Source: Lepus europaeus
Lineage: Eukaryota > Chordata > Mammalia > Lagomorpha > Leporidae
NCBI RefSeq assembly: GCF_033115175.1
Contig: NC_084834.1
Span: forward strand, 7,227,294 to 7,291,293
Length of the DNA: 64,000 nucleotides
Direction of reading: 5' to 3'
Shown here: positions 55,075 through 64,000 of the stretch, in pieces
How positions within the stretch are numbered: position 1 is the stretch's first letter
How the letters are laid out: every line of letters starts with the position of its first letter
Position numbers and translations under genes: made by a program
The notes under the pieces: model-generated
Databases searched by the model: none
The model's input: only the letters and a program-made list of their open reading frames with translations
Told to the model about the DNA's origin: nothing

Positions 55075-56044
55075 TCTTCCTGTCTATCCTGACATGCACA
55101 AGGGACGCATACCGGTCAATGTCTTTAAACAACAGAGGCGTCTAGGGAAAGTTCTATATAAGGAAATCCTGCTGAAGGAATGCCAGAGAGATGATTATAA
55201 CCATAATGGCCTTTCAAAAGTATAAATCCTCTCTAATTTGGCCTTCAATTTCCTTTTAAATTTGTCATTAAAGATATCCTTCTGCATCTAAAATTTGATA
55301 ATCTACCACAGTAAGGAAGGATTCAGTTTTTAAATTGACACAATTTCTTTGATAAAGTAAAGGCTGTCAAAATTATATGTAGATGCCCTAAGGCAGGAGG
55401 GAAGATACTTTCCATCTTGGTGGTAAATAAAGTTCTTGACAGTCAGTGTCTGAGTGAAGGAGAGCGGTCCAGCTGGCAGTCCCCCGACAGTCATTCTGTG
55501 GCATGATGGAAGAAGGATTAAGGATGGGGCACATAATTAGCTTTCATCAAAGTGCCATGACAGAATCTGCCCCTCTGTGGAGCTAGCCTTATGGAAAAGA
55601 TCATTATACCCAATGCCATTCTATAAATTGATTGCATTATGCAGCCTATGATAAAAAATGTTTGACATTCCATGAAGCCTACATCAAGAAAAGCACAGCC
55701 CATGAATTATGATTTAAGTGGAAAGCAACCTCGTGGGAAGAGAAGAGTTTAGTCCATGACAAGCAATTCTGGTTTTGCAATTCCTTTGTGTTCCAGGTTT
55801 CAGTGGACTGATAAACAGGAAGTGGTAAGTGATTTAACTCTTATTGCTCAGTATACAACATTCCTTGCCATTAAAATTGATACTGGATATTGAAAAAAAA
55901 AATCAATTTGCCCTTCAATTTTGTGAAGCAAGCACAAGATTTTATGTCATGCATTCTGGGTTCTGACCCTAAATTTTCAAATAATTACCAACTGGATATT
56001 TCTGGATCGTGTTTCTTACCACCTAAAAACAACCGGATTCTATT
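55075..56044. other. Unassigned sequence
   Basis: No gene or repeat recognised. A 61-codon minus frame (55518-55703) is unsupported. Confidence 0.45.
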
Positions 56045-56175
56045 CTTCATTTCTTTGTTCATTGAAGAAATATTCAATGTTGCTTGTCATGTGCCTAGAC
56101 ACCTTGCCAAGTACTAAGGACACACAGGTGAGTAATGCATGCACCTGGTCCACAAACAGTTTATAGCCTAGACTG
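56045..56175 (-). mobile_element. L2-like 3' end
   Basis: TTCATTGAAGAAATATTCAA, CATGTGCCTAGACACCTTGC, GGTCCACAAACAGTTTATAG follow the common L2 3'-end wording. Confidence 0.55.
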
Positions 56176-56431
56176 CTAAATAAGTATGAACTATTCTGCC
56201 CTCAAAGTTGGAAACTTAGTCATTTTCTTGTCTACTTTACATATATATTTCTACCACTACAATTAGAAACGCACACAAAGTAGGCAAGAAAGTGACAAAT
56301 TTTTTTGGTGAAGGGAGATGGGAGTCTCGGCGTAGACTTCAGAGGCAAGAAATTCGTTAGCAGTCATGAATTGACAGCACTATATTACTTTAAGCTCCTA
56401 TGATATTAAAATGGAGAATAAATCAATAACT

Positions 56432-56790
56432 GCAATGCCTTGAATGTTTCCCCTCAAAGTTCACATGTTGGAAACTTAATCCTTAAACTCATTTATAAAT
56501 GGTGCTGGGAGGTGAGTCCTTTGGAGGTAACTGAGATTAGATGAGGGCATGAGGGTGGGCGGGTGGGGAACCTCAATGACATCAGTGGCTTTACAAGAAG
56601 ATGAGGAGAGCCTGCCAGCTGCTTGCTCCTTCTACCATGTGATGCAGTCTACCACGCTGTGATGCAGAGCAGACGTCGGCACCACACTCTTACACTTTCC
56701 AGCCTTCATAACTGAACTAAACACTCTTCCATTTTTTACATAGTTCTCAGTCTCAGGTGGTCAGACTAAGACTCAGAAATCAGACTAAGA
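56432..56790 (+). mobile_element. MaLR LTR (MLT1/MST-like)
   Basis: Sense LTR remnant: AATGTTTCCCCTCAAAGTTC, AATGGTGCTGGGAGGTGAGT, GATGAGGGCATGAGGG, CCTTCTACCATGTGATGCAG, GTGGTCAGACTAAGAC-type end. No internal genes. Confidence 0.7.
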
Positions 56791-57185
56791 CAATAATAAA
56801 TGGATTTGTATCAGTCTATTGCTGTCTCTCCTACATATACATTGCAAGAATTTGTCCTAAGTCTAACAGACCTGAGTCCTGTGGAGCACTTGCACCTTCA
56901 CAGAACAATAGCTATTAGCAGTTTACCATCCCTTCAGTCAGTTACTGTGGAACTCCTGCTATATTCTTGGCTTTGTACTACGTATACACTTGTCAGATGA
57001 CAGGCACTAAAATGTGGTTTTGCCTTTAATAAGTCTATAGGCAGCTGAGGGAAAGTATTTGTAAACAAATAAAGGGATTATAGGATAATGAACCCTAAAA
57101 TAGATATAGGTAAAATATACTATAGGGACACTCAAAAAGGGGGCACTTTGTTTTCAGTGGATGGAGAATTATCAGTAGAACAATG
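56791..57185. other. Unassigned sequence
   Basis: No gene or repeat recognised. Confidence 0.45.
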
Positions 57186-57557
57186 ACACCACTCATTTGG
57201 TTTTATTGGGTTTTTTTTTAAAGATTTATTTTATTTATTTGAAAGACAGAGTTACAGAGAGAGGTAGAGACAGAGAGAGAGGTCTTCCATCCGCTGTTTC
57301 ACTCCCCAGATGGCCACAATGGCTGGACTTGCACCAATCCAAAGCCAGGAGCCAGGAGTTTCCTCTAGGTCTCCCACCTGTGTGCAGGGGCCCAAGGACT
57401 TGGGCCATCTTCTACTGCTCTCCCAGGCCATAGCAGAGAGCTGGAAGGAAAGAGGAGCAGCCAAGACTAGAACCAGAGCCCATATGGGATGCCGGTGCTT
57501 CAGGCCAGGGCTTTAACCCACTGCGCCACAGCGCCAGCCCTCAACACCACTCATTTG
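57186..57557 (-). mobile_element. CSINE with perfect 14-bp TSD
   Basis: Antisense CSINE (tail AAAGATTTATTTTATTTATT, head CTGCGCCACAGCGCCAGCCC). TSD ACACCACTCATTTG is at 57186-57199 and 57544-57557. Confidence 0.93.
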
Positions 57558-57589
57558 TTAATCTCATATATCACATGAGTATTTCCCAT

Positions 57590-57690
57590 GACTATCTCAT
57601 TTAATTCTTACTACAATCCCATAAGGTACACATTATTTGTCGTTTTAAAGATGGACAAACTGAGGCTTAGAGAGTTTTGTCATGTAGACT
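57590..57690 (-). mobile_element. MIR SINE fragment, antisense
   Basis: CATTTAATTCTTACTACAAT, CCCATAAGGTACACATTATT, AAACTGAGGCTTAGAGAG. Confidence 0.7.
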
Positions 57691-57809
57691 AAATTTAGTT
57701 ATTCTTTAATAAAATGGATTTCATACACAAGTCTGTCTGAGCCTAAAGTCCTCCTGTGCATTCTTAATGCAACACAGCTTCCCCTGAGAGAAGCTCCCTA
57801 AGGAGGTGG

Positions 57810-58200
57810 CTCTGTTCATTCCTAGGGCTTCCACACACCGAGTGACTCAAAATGGTGGAAATTGACTCTAACACAGTTCTAGAGCCATAAGTCCAAAATC
57901 CAAAGCTCCAGGGGAGGAAACCCCCTTGCTTCTTCCAGCTTTCAGTGACTCCCGATGTTTCTTGGTTGGGGCATCAGGACACCAATCTTGCCTCCTTCTC
58001 CCCATGGCCTCCTGCCTTTGCATCTTTGTGTCTTCTCCTCGCTGTCACATATAAGGACACTGATCATTGGGTGCAGGATCCACCACAATTCCTGAGGAAG
58101 TCACCTAAAGATCCTTACTTTAATGACCTCCGGAAAGACCCATTTTTTCCAAATGTCACATTCACAGGTAATAGGGGTTAGGACTTAAGTACCTTTTTGA
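57810..58200 (-). mobile_element. MLT1-type MaLR LTR, antisense
   Basis: TCTAGAGCCATAAGTCCAAA, CTGTCACATATAAGGACACT, TTTAATGACCTCCGGAAAGA, TAGGGGTTAGGACTTAAG: antisense MLT1 order. No coding region. Confidence 0.75.
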
Positions 58201-58478
58201 AGGTCACGATTTAAATCACCAGGGTGGTACTTCAAGTAAAGTTCAAAAACTAGAGAGTGACCAGATGCAGAAAGCGTGGCCCATCAAGGTAAGTCATTAG
58301 AGCTACATTCAAACTTGAGAATCACTCTGGAATTTTTATATGAGGAAAGAACATAATTAATTATGCACATGATAGAAGTCACTAGGGCTAACATAGTTGC
58401 AGCAGTATGGGGTGAGAGTCTGGGGGCAAGGAGATCCATTATGTGGCACTTGGTATAACCTATGTGAAAGAGTTTGGT
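58201..58478. other. Unassigned sequence
   Basis: No gene or repeat recognised. Confidence 0.4.
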
Positions 58479-59940
58479 TAAGTATCAGGATACAAGATTA
58501 ACACACAAAAATCAATAGCTTTTGTACATACAGACAATGCCATGGCTGAGAATGAACTTCTAAGATCAATCCCACTCACAGTAAGTCCAAAAACTATGCT
58601 AGAATAAATTTACCCAAGGATGTCAAAGATCTCTACAACAAAAATTTTAAGACATTAAATAAAAAAAAAGAAGAGGATACAAAAAATGGAAAAATCTTGC
58701 ATGTTCATGGATTAGAAGAATCAACATCATCAAAATGTCCATGCCATCAAAAGAAATTTACAGATTCAATAAAATTCCAATCAAAATAACAAGACATTCT
58801 CCACAGATCTAGGAAAAAAAGATGCTAAAATTCATATAGAAACACAAGAGATCTCAAATAGCTAAAGCAATCTTATACAACAAAAACAAAGCCAGAGGAA
58901 TCATAATACCAGATTTCAAAACATGCTACAGGGCAGTTATAATCAATCCTGCCTGGGTCTGACCGAAAAACAGATGTGTAGACCAATGGAATAGAACAGA
59001 AATCAATCTAACCTTCCACAACCAATTTATCTTTGATGAAGAAGCTAAAATCAACCCCTGGAACAAGGGCAGTCTCTTCAACAAATAGTGCTGGGAAAAC
59101 TGGACTTCTGCAAGCAGAAGTATGAACCAAGACCCTCCCTACCTTACACCTTACACAAAAATCCATTCAAAATGGATCAAAGACCTAAATCTATGCCCCG
59201 ATACCATCAAATTACTAGAGAACATTTGAGAAACCCTCAAGACACTGGCATAGGTAAAGAATTCTTGGAAAGGACCCCAGAAGCACAGGAAATCAATGTC
59301 AAAATTGACAAATGGGATTATATCAAGCTGAGAAGTTTCTGCTTGGCAAAAGAAACACTCAGCGAAGTGAAGAGGCAACCCACAATATGGGAGAAAACAT
59401 TTGTAAACTATGCAATTGATAAAGAATTAACATCCAGAATCTAGAAAGAGCTCAAGAAATCCAACAACAGCAACAACAAACGACCCAATTAAGAAATGTG
59501 CAAAGGACTTGAAGGCATTTTAAAAAGAGGACATTCAAATGGCTGACAAACAATGAAAAAATGTTCAGGGTCACTAGCCATAGGGAAATGCAAATCAAAA
59601 CCACAATGAGGTTTCACCTCATCCCAGTTAGAATGGCTTTCATACAGAAATTAATAAACAACAAATGCTGATGAGTAGTTGGGGGAAAAGGCTCCCTAGC
59701 CCACTATTGATGGGAATGCAAACTAGTACAGCCATTGTGGAGGCCAGTATGGAGGTTCCTCAGGAATCTGAAGATAGATCTACCACATAACCCAGCCATC
59801 CCACTCCTAGGAATTTACCCAAATGAAATGAAATCAGCATATGAGTTATCTGTACCCCATGTTTGTTGCAGATCAATTTACAATACGCTAAGATATGGAA
59901 TCAACCCTGATGTCCATCAACTGAAGACTGGATAAATAAA
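58479..59940 (+). pseudogene. L1 ORF2 C-terminal remnant
   Basis: Broken ORF2 end. The longest surviving piece is 59088-59444 (118 codons, with [20 protein letters not shown]), followed by 59735-59935 with the [14 protein letters not shown] signature. Stops, frameshifts and lack of catalytic domains make it inactive. Confidence 0.8.
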
Positions 59941-60461
59941 TTATGGTATATATATATATATATATATATATACACTATGGGATACTACACAGCAGTAAAG
60001 AAAGTGAAATCTTGTCATTTGCAACAAAATCAATGCAACTGGAAACCATTATACTTAGTGAAATAAGCCAGTCTCAAAAAGACAAATTATATATTCTCCC
60101 TGATCAGTGGTAACTAATAGAGTCCCTAAAAGGTAACCTATAGAAGTGAAATTGACACTTTGAGATGCTATGATTTTAACAGTCCTTGCCTCAACTGTTG
60201 AGGAACACTATTTTTTTTCTCTTGACACCTTGTGTTGCACCCTTTACTTAGTGTAAGGTTAATCTTATATGTATAAAGTTAACTTAAAATAGCTCTCTGT
60301 AAAAAATAAGAATGGAAATAGAAGAGAGAGGAGGAAGAAGGGTGGGAGTGTGGGTGGGAGGGCAGGTAGGGTGGGATGAATCAATATGCTCCTAAATATA
60401 TACATACGAAGTGCATGAAGTCTGCATGCCTTAAATAAAAGGTTTCCAGGTTAAAAAAAAA
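58479..60461 (+). mobile_element. 5'-truncated lagomorph L1, 2 kb
   Basis: Sense L1 starting inside ORF2, just after the reverse transcriptase core, and running through the 3' UTR to TTAAATAAAAGG and an A-run at 60461. The 3' UTR is of the same type as 36240-36600. A (TA)n run expanded at 59945-59973 inside ORF2. No clear TSD. Confidence 0.85.
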
Positions 60462-60485
60462 TTTAGTCCTATCAGTCTATTATGT

Positions 60486-60775
60486 ATATAGGAAATTATT
60501 TTGGAGAGGCAGAAACCGAGAGACAGAGACCCACATATGAAGGGCAAGGAGAGAGAGAGATCAAGGGCGCCCATAGCTGATTCCATCCAGAAATGCCAGC
60601 CACAGACCCTGGATGGGACTGAAGCTAGGAGGCAGGAACTTAATCCTGGTCTCTCATATGGATAGAAAGAACCCAATTACCTGAGCTATGAACCCTGCCT
60701 CTCAGGGTTTTCATTAGCAGGAAGCTTCAGCGAGGAGCTGGAGTGGTTTTCTAACCCAGAGAGGTACTGTCATAG
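60486..60775 (-). mobile_element. CSINE, old, antisense
   Basis: TTTTGGAGAGGCAGAAACCG, CCATCCAGAAATGCCAGCC, TTTTCATTAGCAGGAAGC. The head is diverged. Confidence 0.7.
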
Positions 60776-60803
60776 GAGACACAATTGTCCCAAATGGAAC
60801 ATT

Positions 60804-61145
60804 AATTTCTAGTTTCTTTTCTTTTCTTTTTGTTTTCTTGATGGATAGTGAGAGAGAGAGACAGAGAGAAAGGCCTTCCCTCTGTTGGTTCACCCCCCCA
60901 AAATGGCCACCACAGTCGGAGCTATGCCAATCTGAAGCCAGGAGCCAGGTGCCTCCTCCTGGTCTCCCATGCAGGTGCAGGGCCCAAGCACTCGGGCCAT
61001 CCTCCACTGCCCTCCCAGGCCACAGCAGAGAGCTGGACCGGAAGAGGAGCAACTGGGACTAGAACCCGGCGTCCACATGGGATGTCAGTGCCACAGGCGA
61101 AGGATTAACCAAGTGAGCCACGGTGCCAGCCCCAACTTCTAGTTT
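60804..61145 (-). mobile_element. CSINE2-like with 12-bp TSD
   Basis: Antisense copy with a T/C tail, TGGATAGTGAGAGAGAGAGA, body, and head GTGAGCCACGGTGCCAGCCC. Flanks AATTTCTAGTTT (60804) and AACTTCTAGTTT (61134) differ at one base. Confidence 0.9.
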
Positions 61146-61239
61146 AAACAAATCCACAAGGTCTATTTTATTTTAAAAATCAGATGAAATAAAGTTCTGG
61201 GTTATAAAATATACTTTAACATCATGTTATAAGACTTAT

Positions 61240-61500
61240 TAGCAGGAAGACATTGTGATGCAGCAGGTTAGGTCACGCTTGGGATATCTGTACCCCATAA
61301 CAAAGAGCCAAAGTCCCAGCTACTCGGCACTTCTGACACAGCTTCTTGATGCAACCGGGACATATCAGATAATGGCTCAGGTGCATGAGTTCCTGTCACC
61401 CATGTGGGGGATTTGGGTGGAATTTCTGGCTCTTAACTATGGTGATCTCCACTCTCCACTTCTTCATCTGGATTGTCCTTATTACTTTAACAATCAAGAA
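61240..61500 (+). mobile_element. CSINE, old and diverged
   Basis: Sense: AGACATTGTGATGCAGCAGG head, CAAAGTCCCAGCTACTCGGC, ATAATGGCTCAGGTGCATGA. The tail is poorly preserved. Confidence 0.65.
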
Positions 61501-61985
61501 ACACGTCAATGAGCACGGCCCCAAGCCTTCTGCACACCACAGCATCACAAGGCGGTGGGGAGACTGACAGCACCTACACAGCTCCTGACGTCATGCTGAG
61601 ATGAAAGCCGGACTAGCGAAGCTCGGTTGAATGGTTTTTTGTATGAAGTCTGTGAAACATTTCTTGAGCAGCTTAAAGTACATTTTCCTAAAATGTGTGT
61701 TTTTTAAAAGTACTTAATTTCACCACTGTTTTCCCCAAAGATAAATTAATCATACAGAGGTTGAGAGCTCTATGTATCATACTTGTAAAAATACTATTAT
61801 GTCAACATCTCAAAATTACACTGAGCTGGCAAGCACACAAGTACTGACAACATCAGCAATGGCTAGAAGCACTCTTTCCTCCGTGATAACGCACAGACAT
61901 TTATATATAGATTCACTGTCAAGCAGTGAGTGTGCTATCCTGAAAAGGAGTATCCAGCTGATAGCCAAAAATTAAGGTTTTATAC
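61501..61985. other. Unassigned sequence
   Basis: No gene or repeat recognised. Confidence 0.45.
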
Positions 61986-62500
61986 TCTTGTTTTATTATC
62001 AAAAAGAGAATAAAATGCTAGTAAGGATGTGGAGAAAGGGGAACTCTAATACACTGCTATTGGAGTGCAAGTTAGTATATCATTATGGAAAACAGCATGG
62101 TGGTGACTCAAAAAACAGAGTAAAGCCATCATGTGATCCAGGAATCCCACTAATAGTTACAAATCCAAAGAAAATGAAGTTGTTGTATCAAAGAAATACC
62201 TGAACTGTATGTTCGCTGTTGCATCATTCATTCTAACAGGTATGGAATCGATTTAGGCATCCATTGATCATGGATAGATGATAAAGAAAATATGGGGGTA
62301 TATATATGTAATATATATGTCTATATATGGACTATAATTCAGAGCTAAAACAGAATGGAATGCTGACATTTGCAGAAACATGGATAGAACGGCAGGATGT
62401 TACACTGAGTGAAAGAAGTTAGCCACAGAATGATAGATATTACATGTTCTCAGGCATATGTGAAAACTAATATTTGTTTTCGTGACAATTTGGTTTGTGA
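61986..62500 (+). mobile_element. Old L1 ORF2 end and 3' UTR
   Basis: Sense: TAAGGATGTGGAGAAAGGGG, GATCCAGGAATCCCACTAAT, ACATTTGCAGAAACATGGAT, ATATTACATGTTCTCAGGCA. An AT-rich microsatellite lies at 62296-62330. It is older than the lagomorph-type L1s. Confidence 0.7.
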
Positions 62501-63283
62501 TGCCAATGTTCCTATGTTACGTCTCAGTACAGTCATAAACCATTTTAATTTGCAGACATCAGTTTAGTCTCTGAAGTTCTTGAAATGGCAGAAGACAACA
62601 TCATAAATTAATAAGAACAATAAACAACTAAGTGTAAAAAGGCAACAGAGTATGATCTCCATTCTCAAGTTCCTGCCAAAGCAAATGTAGACAAAAATCA
62701 CAAGAAAATTAGTTTTATTTATCATCTTGAACAATAACAGTGTATTACTCATTTTGTGCAATGCCAAGTAGTTTGGAGTGTTATAATAATTAAATGCTAC
62801 AGAACGCTCATTCCTTTGATGATGAAGAAAATCAAAAGTAGGAGGAAATTTATGAAAAAAATGAAACCCTTTCCCACAAGCTTTAACCTACTTGCTTTCA
62901 ACATTAGCAATGGATCACATTCAATAGACATCAGTATTTCAAATACTATTGAAGAGAATTTAAAAGTGTTAGATTATCACCAATGACACTTACTGTTCCC
63001 CAGGCAGAAATGAAAACAGAAGAGACTCAGAAGAAATTAAGTCAATTTAATTAATAAGAGTTTAATTCAATTCAATAAATTTTAATTGAGATCCTACTAT
63101 ATGCAAGACAAAAATGAAATAATCCTCAAATTTCCATGATAATATAATAAGATAATATGCTTATAAATAATATTGAAGGTAGAATAATTAAAGAAAAGAA
63201 ATAATTATCACAAGAGATCTTCTAAGAACTATGGAGCCATATGAGAAAGAAAATATATCTGCCCGAAAAAATCAGCAACTTTA
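62501..63283. other. Unassigned AT-rich sequence
   Basis: No gene recognised. 63060-63170 (TTTAATTGAGATCCTACTAT) may be an L2 3' fragment. Confidence 0.4.
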
Positions 63284-63600
63284 TGGCAGGGAAGGCATTT
63301 CACACAGCAGTTAAGATATCACTTGAGACACCCACATCCTGTATCAGAGTGCCTGGCTCAACCCAGTTCCTCCACTTCCAATCCAGCTTCCTGCTAATGT
63401 GCAACCTGGGAGGTAGCAGATTCTGACTCAAGTATTGGGTCCATGCCACCTATGTAGGAGACCTGGATTGAGTGCCAGGCTCCTGGCTTCAGCCTGGTGC
63501 AATCCTGGATATTGTAAGTACTTGGGGAGTGTATTAGCATATGGAAGATTTCTGCTTCTCTCTCTCTCTCTCTCTCTGCCTTTCACATAAAATTTTAAAG
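63284..63600 (+). mobile_element. CSINE, older type
   Basis: Sense: GGCAGGGAAGGCATTTCACA head, CCAGCTTCCTGCTAATGTGC body, (TC)n then TGCCTTTCACATAAAATTTT. Confidence 0.8.
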
Positions 63601-64000
63601 AAATTTCATGTAAAAATAGTTTCTGAGATGGAAAATCCACATCTACAGATAGTGACAGCAGGAATTTCCCAAGACTGTAAAAGCATAAACAAAATGGGAA
63701 GAAAAAGAAACATGCTGCACATGGAGAAAACACTGTATTTCAATGCAGAATCTTTAATCTAGGCAATAAGAGCAGAATTCTGTGTGGAAAAAGTATTGTG
63801 GGTAAAGCTGTGATTTTGTGTCTGAGCAATGAGTGAGAATAATTGGTGTGGGGAGTAAGAAGTGTTGGGAAGATCATTTAAAAAGCAATCTCTATCATTC
63901 ATGGTAGATGTAACAATTAAACACAAGATACTGGTGACAACTGTTGAAGAATTTTGTCGCTCTACATGAAGCCATCAAATCCTACCCAATGGAAGCAAGT
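63601..64000. other. Unassigned sequence to window end
   Basis: No gene or repeat recognised. Confidence 0.45.

Overview
This is a vertebrate, mammalian intergenic window, almost certainly from a leporid lagomorph (rabbit or hare). The diagnosis rests on many copies of the tRNA-derived C-repeat SINE (CSINE). These include young CSINE2 copies with the GGCCGGCGCC head, a GGGTTCTAGTCCC B box and a TCACTGTCCACTCTGCC tail. Lagomorph-type L1 elements and general mammalian repeats (MIR, L2, MER5A, MLT1/MST and MLT2 LTRs) agree. I find no intact host protein-coding gene, tRNA, rRNA or CRISPR array. Nearly all open frames lie in repeats, tandem arrays or chance open sequence.

Layout. 1-6.2 kb: an ancient antisense L1 broken by a CSINE, a 3.5-kb internally deleted young L1 with an 11-bp target-site duplication (TSD), and a CSINE2. 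6.2-12.7 kb: mostly unique sequence with a SINE-in-SINE nest. 12.7-15.2 kb: antisense L1 pieces and a MaLR LTR. 18.1-19.7 kb: an ERV-L (MLT2) LTR split by a processed RNF2 (RING1B) retropseudogene, itself split by a CSINE2. 21-30 kb: MIR, L2, an antisense MLT2 LTR, a palindrome broken by a compound L1 3' end, and a long decayed antisense L1 riddled with SINEs.

32.1-36.6 kb: a second internally deleted L1 that keeps its 5' UTR, an ORF1 remnant and the ORF2 start. Its 5' UTR holds a 1.3-kb G-rich VNTR. 37.7-38.8 kb: a 1.1-kb TG/ACATG minisatellite. 39-50.5 kb: SINEs, a 124-bp L1 with a perfect 16-bp TSD, an MLT1 LTR broken by two SINEs, and an inverted SINE pair. 50.5-54.2 kb: the longest stretch without young repeats. 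54-64 kb: MER5A, an unidentified palindromic repeat, MaLR LTRs, a 2-kb L1 3' half and more SINEs.

Nothing here forms a gene pathway. The biology is insertion history: nested repeats with readable TSDs give a relative order of events. The points most worth follow-up are the two internally deleted L1s, the G-quadruplex-rich VNTR in an L1 5' UTR, the RNF2 retrocopy with a long surviving frame, and two palindromic loci. Family names come from recognition by eye and boundaries are approximate unless a TSD fixes them.
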